Origin: CAZQYB01 sp964597535
Lineage (GTDB): Bacteria; Planctomycetota; Phycisphaerae; Sedimentisphaerales; Anaerobacaceae
NCBI GenBank assembly: GCA_964597535.1
Contig: CAZQYB010000115.1
Span: 1-8,480 of the forward strand
DNA: 8,480 nucleotides
Direction: 5' to 3'
Part shown: in pieces, positions 5,878 through 8,480 of the stretch
Numbering within the stretch: position 1 is the stretch's first letter
Layout: the number at the start of each line of letters is the position of its first letter
The notes under the pieces: generated by a model
What the model was told of the DNA's origin: nothing
The model's input: the letters and a program-made list of their open reading frames with translations, nothing else
The model's database searches: none
Position numbers and translations under genes: made by a program

Positions 5878-6897
5878 ATGGCTCGTTATCCTTCCACTTC
5901 TTACGGTAGGCAAAGAAGGCGAACCCTAAGGTGGATATACGCAATTTCCGTGTTGTTGATTATTGCTGTGGTGATTGCGTGTATTTATGGTTATCGTTCT
6001 TTCGGCGAGAGCGGACGTGGAACCGGTCCGACTCCGACCGATACTAATGCAGGCAAGGTAACAACTCCACCTGCGTTTGTGCCGCCGGAACCGAATTTGT
6101 CAAAGGGCCCACAGGAACTGGTTACCGAACCCAACCCTGAAGCGGACGAGCTCATTGCCAAAGCTATGGCGTTCATCAACGCAAAGCCCACGAGGGTTAT
6201 AGATGCACGCGACATACTTAATGACGCATTGACAATGCCTATGAACAAACAGCAGCGAACAATTGTGAAAAAACAGCTCTCCGGATTTGCCGATAAATGG
6301 CTGTTCAGCAGAAAGTTCTTCCCACAGGACAAACTTTGCGGAAGTTATCAGGTCAAACCGGGTGACCAACTTAGCACCATCGGCAAGCAGCATAAAGTAC
6401 CCTGGGAGATTCTCCTGGACATTAACAAAATTAACCGTCCCGAGAACCTGCGGGCAGGCGACAGGGTGAAGGTCATCAACGGCCCGTTCCACGCCAGGAT
6501 ATATCGTTCAGCTTTCACTATGGATTTGTATCTTCAAAACACTTTCGTGCGGAGTTTACCTGTCGGTTTGGGGCAGTCCGGCATGGAGACACCGACGGGA
6601 ACCTGGATTGTTGAGCCGGGCAGGAAACTTGTAGAACCGCCCTGGCCCGACCCAGAGACCGGCAGAATCCTCCACCCAGGCGACCCTGATTACGCCCTGG
6701 GCTCGCGATGGATTGGACTCAAGGGCATTAGTGGAAACGCGGTGGGCAGGTCAGGATTTGGTATTCACGGCACGAAAGACCCGGAAACAATCGGCACTGC
6801 AAGTTCAAGAGGATGTATTCGTCTGCACAACGGCGATGTGATACTGATGTACAATTTATTGATGCCCGACTTTTCGCGAGTAGAGGTAGTGGACTGA
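5878..6897 (+). CDS. Membrane-anchored LysM + YkuD L,D-transpeptidase
   Basis: Predicted periplasmic L,D-transpeptidase, forming 3-3 peptidoglycan cross-links or attaching proteins to the wall. The 339 residues run: basic N-terminus (RQRRR, 11-15); a hydrophobic segment (about 19-36); a Pro/Thr-rich linker (46-86); a helical spacer; a LysM peptidoglycan-binding domain (about 156-202, YQVKPGDQLSTIGKQH to LRAGDRVKVI); and the YkuD catalytic domain (about 204-338). The catalytic signature is intact: HGT (297-299) and SRGCIR (310-315) with nucleophile Cys313. The domain carries a Pro-rich insertion (about 250-276) between TGTWIV and the SRWIGLKG strand. VIAC (32-35) resembles a lipobox, so either an uncleaved anchor or a lipoprotein is possible. 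It starts 97 bp after the cyclo-ligase gene and is followed closely by the vWA gene. The exact substrate is unknown. Confidence 0.94.
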   Translation: MARYPSTSYGRQRRRTLRWIYAISVLLIIAVVIACIYGYRSFGESGRGTGPTPTDTNAGKVTTPPAFVPPEPNLSKGPQELVTEPNPEADELIAKAMAFINAKPTRVIDARDILNDALTMPMNKQQRTIVKKQLSGFADKWLFSRKFFPQDKLCGSYQVKPGDQLSTIGKQHKVPWEILLDINKINRPENLRAGDRVKVINGPFHARIYRSAFTMDLYLQNTFVRSLPVGLGQSGMETPTGTWIVEPGRKLVEPPWPDPETGRILHPGDPDYALGSRWIGLKGISGNAVGRSGFGIHGTKDPETIGTASSRGCIRLHNGDVILMYNLLMPDFSRVEVVD

Positions 6898-6926
6898 AAA
6901 ATAACGGAGTGTTTTTGGCAGTATCG

Positions 6927-7853
6927 ATGAAGCAGAGGACGCTTTCAAACAGACACGGCGGCGCGACATTTTGGGCTTGGATGGTCTCGATTATTGTGCA
7001 TCTAACAGTGCTGACGGCGTTTGCAGTTATCAACTTCTCTTCGTCCAAGGCTCAAGGCAAACAGCAATCGGTCCCAACGGCCAAAGTAAGCCGGGTTAAA
7101 AAACTAATACAAGCCCCACTGATAATGCCCAAACCAAAAGTGAGAAAAACTTCCATAGAGCATTTTGCAAAAAGCACATACAGGTTAGTGCCGATAAATC
7201 GGATTTTTGACGCTGTAATGCCGAGCGCGCAGAATCCGGGAAATTTGGCAAAACTTTCTGTCCCGCAGAATGCTTTCACATTAGCGAGCAGCGCTGATTT
7301 CCCGCACAGGATTGAGTTTTTCGGCAGTTCGACAGCACAGCGCAAGGTCTGCTACCTGGTAGATTGTTCGGGAAGTATGCAGGGCCTATTCGGTCGAGTT
7401 CAAAAGAAGCTTAAGGAATCGATTGACAAACTGCAGCCGGACCAATATTTTTACATTATCTTCTTTGGTGGTGACCGGCTGTTTGAACCTGGCGACGGCA
7501 GCATGATTCGAGCAACACAAAAAGCCAAATCCGCTGCGTGTGATTTTATCGATTCAATCCGACCGGCTGGGCAAACTAATGCTCTGGCGGCGTTTGAAAG
7601 AGCGGTGCAAATTCGTGACGGGCAGAGGAACAGTCCCTCGATTGTTTACTTTCTCACCGACGGCTTCGAGCTGACAACCGAGGACAAACAAAGGTTTTTG
7701 CAAAGAATAGCAAATTTTCAAAGGCGGTATGCGCCAACGACGAAAATCAATACTATAGGATTTTGGCCTCACGGCAGCGACGGTGAGCTGCTTAAGCTGA
7801 TAGCGGAACAAAGCGGCGGTGAATCTGTTTTTGTCACCGACGGCGATAATTAA
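6927..7853 (+). CDS. vWA-domain protein with TonB/TolA-like membrane anchor
   Basis: The 308 residues (from ATG 6927) comprise a short N-terminal tail, one transmembrane helix (about 17-37), a basic/Pro periplasmic stretch (APLIMPKPKVRK, 63-74), a linker, and a von Willebrand A domain (about 139-305). The metal-binding MIDAS site is complete: DCSGS (146-150), Thr217 in GQTNAL, and Asp245 in FLTDG. vWA domains bind partner proteins through a divalent metal. The helix begins SIIVHLTVL (21-29), the S-x-x-x-H pattern by which TonB and TolA couple to ExbB or TolQ. The next gene is of that channel family, so a complex is likely. The start is uncertain. TTG 6915 is in frame with GGAG five bases upstream, while ATG 6927 has no clear site; an ATG at 6813 would overlap the transpeptidase gene by 85 bp and is unlikely. 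The cellular role is not known to me. Confidence 0.88.
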   Translation: MKQRTLSNRHGGATFWAWMVSIIVHLTVLTAFAVINFSSSKAQGKQQSVPTAKVSRVKKLIQAPLIMPKPKVRKTSIEHFAKSTYRLVPINRIFDAVMPSAQNPGNLAKLSVPQNAFTLASSADFPHRIEFFGSSTAQRKVCYLVDCSGSMQGLFGRVQKKLKESIDKLQPDQYFYIIFFGGDRLFEPGDGSMIRATQKAKSAACDFIDSIRPAGQTNALAAFERAVQIRDGQRNSPSIVYFLTDGFELTTEDKQRFLQRIANFQRRYAPTTKINTIGFWPHGSDGELLKLIAEQSGGESVFVTDGDN

Positions 7854-7912
7854 AAGGACGGCACTTTGCGTATTTGGCAGGACTGGAATTCAAAAAAAGA
7901 GTGTGGCAGGTA

Positions 7913-8480
7913 ATGTATAAGAGTTTTTCATTAAAGATAATCTGTTTAATTCTTGTGTTGGCTGCTGTGTTGGCGGTAATAGTTGTCTCGATGCGGGATA
8001 ACTTCGGAGCCGATGCAATAGGGACGGCGCAGACGCAGACATTCTTTGAGCAGTTTGTCGTCGCCGGCGGCCCTATCGTCTGGTTTGTGCTTTTGCCGAT
8101 GTCGCTTGTTACGGTTTATTTGGCTACCGAGTACGGTCTTACTATTCGCCGAAAAAAACTCTTCCCCGACGGCACAGGCCGCAGGATTGTCGAGACAATC
8201 CAGCAGTCCGGTCCCGGACAATTGAAGGCACGAATCGCCGGTCAGGATGATTTTGTCAGTACCGCAGTTGTCAGGGCGGTTGCCCAGGGCAGAGACGATT
8301 GGTTTCGGATGCGCAACCTGCTTTTCGAATCACTGGAGGAGCAGGCCCTGCGATTCCTGCGCAGGATTGAATGGCTTAACTTAATCGGCAATGTTTCGCC
8401 GATGGTGGGCCTGTTCGGAACGGTCTTCGGGATGATAGAGCTGTTCAATGACATTGTGATGGCCGGTGGTCAGCCGCAGC
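7913..8480 (+). CDS. MotA/TolQ/ExbB-family proton channel subunit (3' part missing)
   Basis: ExbB/TolQ/MotA proteins form pentameric inner-membrane channels that, with ExbD/TolR/MotB, turn proton flow into motion of a partner such as TonB or TolA. The frame opens at ATG 7913 and runs to the right edge with no stop (189 residues seen). It has an N-terminal hydrophobic segment (about 9-26), a second helix beginning AGGPIVWFVLL (51-61), which is the usual first ExbB helix, and a cytoplasmic domain (about 75-155). A third helix carries the family signature GNVSPMVGLFGTVFGMI (159-175). The extra N-terminal segment is absent from E. coli ExbB and may be a signal peptide or fourth helix. It starts 59 bp after the vWA stop. 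The ribosome binding site is weak and an in-frame GTG at 7901 is an alternative start. An ExbD-like gene probably follows outside the window (inference). Subfamily unresolved. Confidence 0.9.
   Translation, partial: MYKSFSLKIICLILVLAAVLAVIVVSMRDNFGADAIGTAQTQTFFEQFVVAGGPIVWFVLLPMSLVTVYLATEYGLTIRRKKLFPDGTGRRIVETIQQSGPGQLKARIAGQDDFVSTAVVRAVAQGRDDWFRMRNLLFESLEEQALRFLRRIEWLNLIGNVSPMVGLFGTVFGMIELFNDIVMAGGQPQ

Noticed and set aside
6813..6926. Longer vWA start at ATG 6813
   Set aside because: It would overlap the catalytic end of the transpeptidase gene by 85 bp, and the added residues show no family-like character.
1..8480. Mobile elements, CRISPR arrays, toxin-antitoxin or defence genes
   Set aside because: No transposase or integrase-like frame, no terminal repeats with target duplications, and no regularly spaced direct repeats were found. 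The ExbB-like gene and the vWA gene do not match the layout of known ZorAB defence systems.

Overview
The window looks like a piece of bacterial chromosome from a diderm (Gram-negative-type) organism of moderate GC content. It carries eight protein genes. All are housekeeping or envelope genes. I see no insertion sequence, phage gene, CRISPR array, rRNA or tRNA. The combination of a LysM/L,D-transpeptidase, a membrane-anchored von Willebrand A (vWA) protein followed by a MotA/TolQ/ExbB channel gene, and a large TPR protein reminds me of Planctomycetota (Phycisphaerae-like). That placement is a guess from gene content, not a demonstrated one.

Left block, minus strand (about 1-1950). ribH (lumazine synthase), nusB (antitermination factor) and a ParA/Soj-type ATPase lie head to tail and are read leftward. 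The parA gene runs off the left edge. A reasonable sigma70-type promoter (TGGAAA, 17 bp, TATAAT) precedes ribH. A long hairpin with a GAAA tetraloop fills most of the ribH-nusB gap. The ribH-nusB pairing is a common bacterial arrangement.

Divergent spacer (1848-2207). About 360 bp without a gene hold the ribH promoter, a UUCG-capped hairpin, a T/A-flanked inverted repeat and a short palindrome just before the next gene.

Right block, plus strand (2208-8480). First comes a cytoplasmic protein made almost entirely of twelve TPR repeats. A 261-bp spacer follows, and then rarA, whose -10 box sits so close to the ATG that the mRNA is probably leaderless. rarA abuts a 5-formyltetrahydrofolate cyclo-ligase gene. 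After a 97-bp spacer with a small GAAA-type hairpin comes a LysM plus YkuD L,D-transpeptidase. It is followed by a vWA protein with a TonB/TolA-like transmembrane anchor, and then by the 5' part of an ExbB/TolQ/MotA-family gene cut by the right edge.

The left and centre serve riboflavin synthesis, transcription, chromosome segregation, replication-fork maintenance and folate salvage. The right end looks like an envelope module: a peptidoglycan cross-linker beside a putative energised vWA-ExbB complex. That vWA/ExbB pair is the most interesting part of the window.
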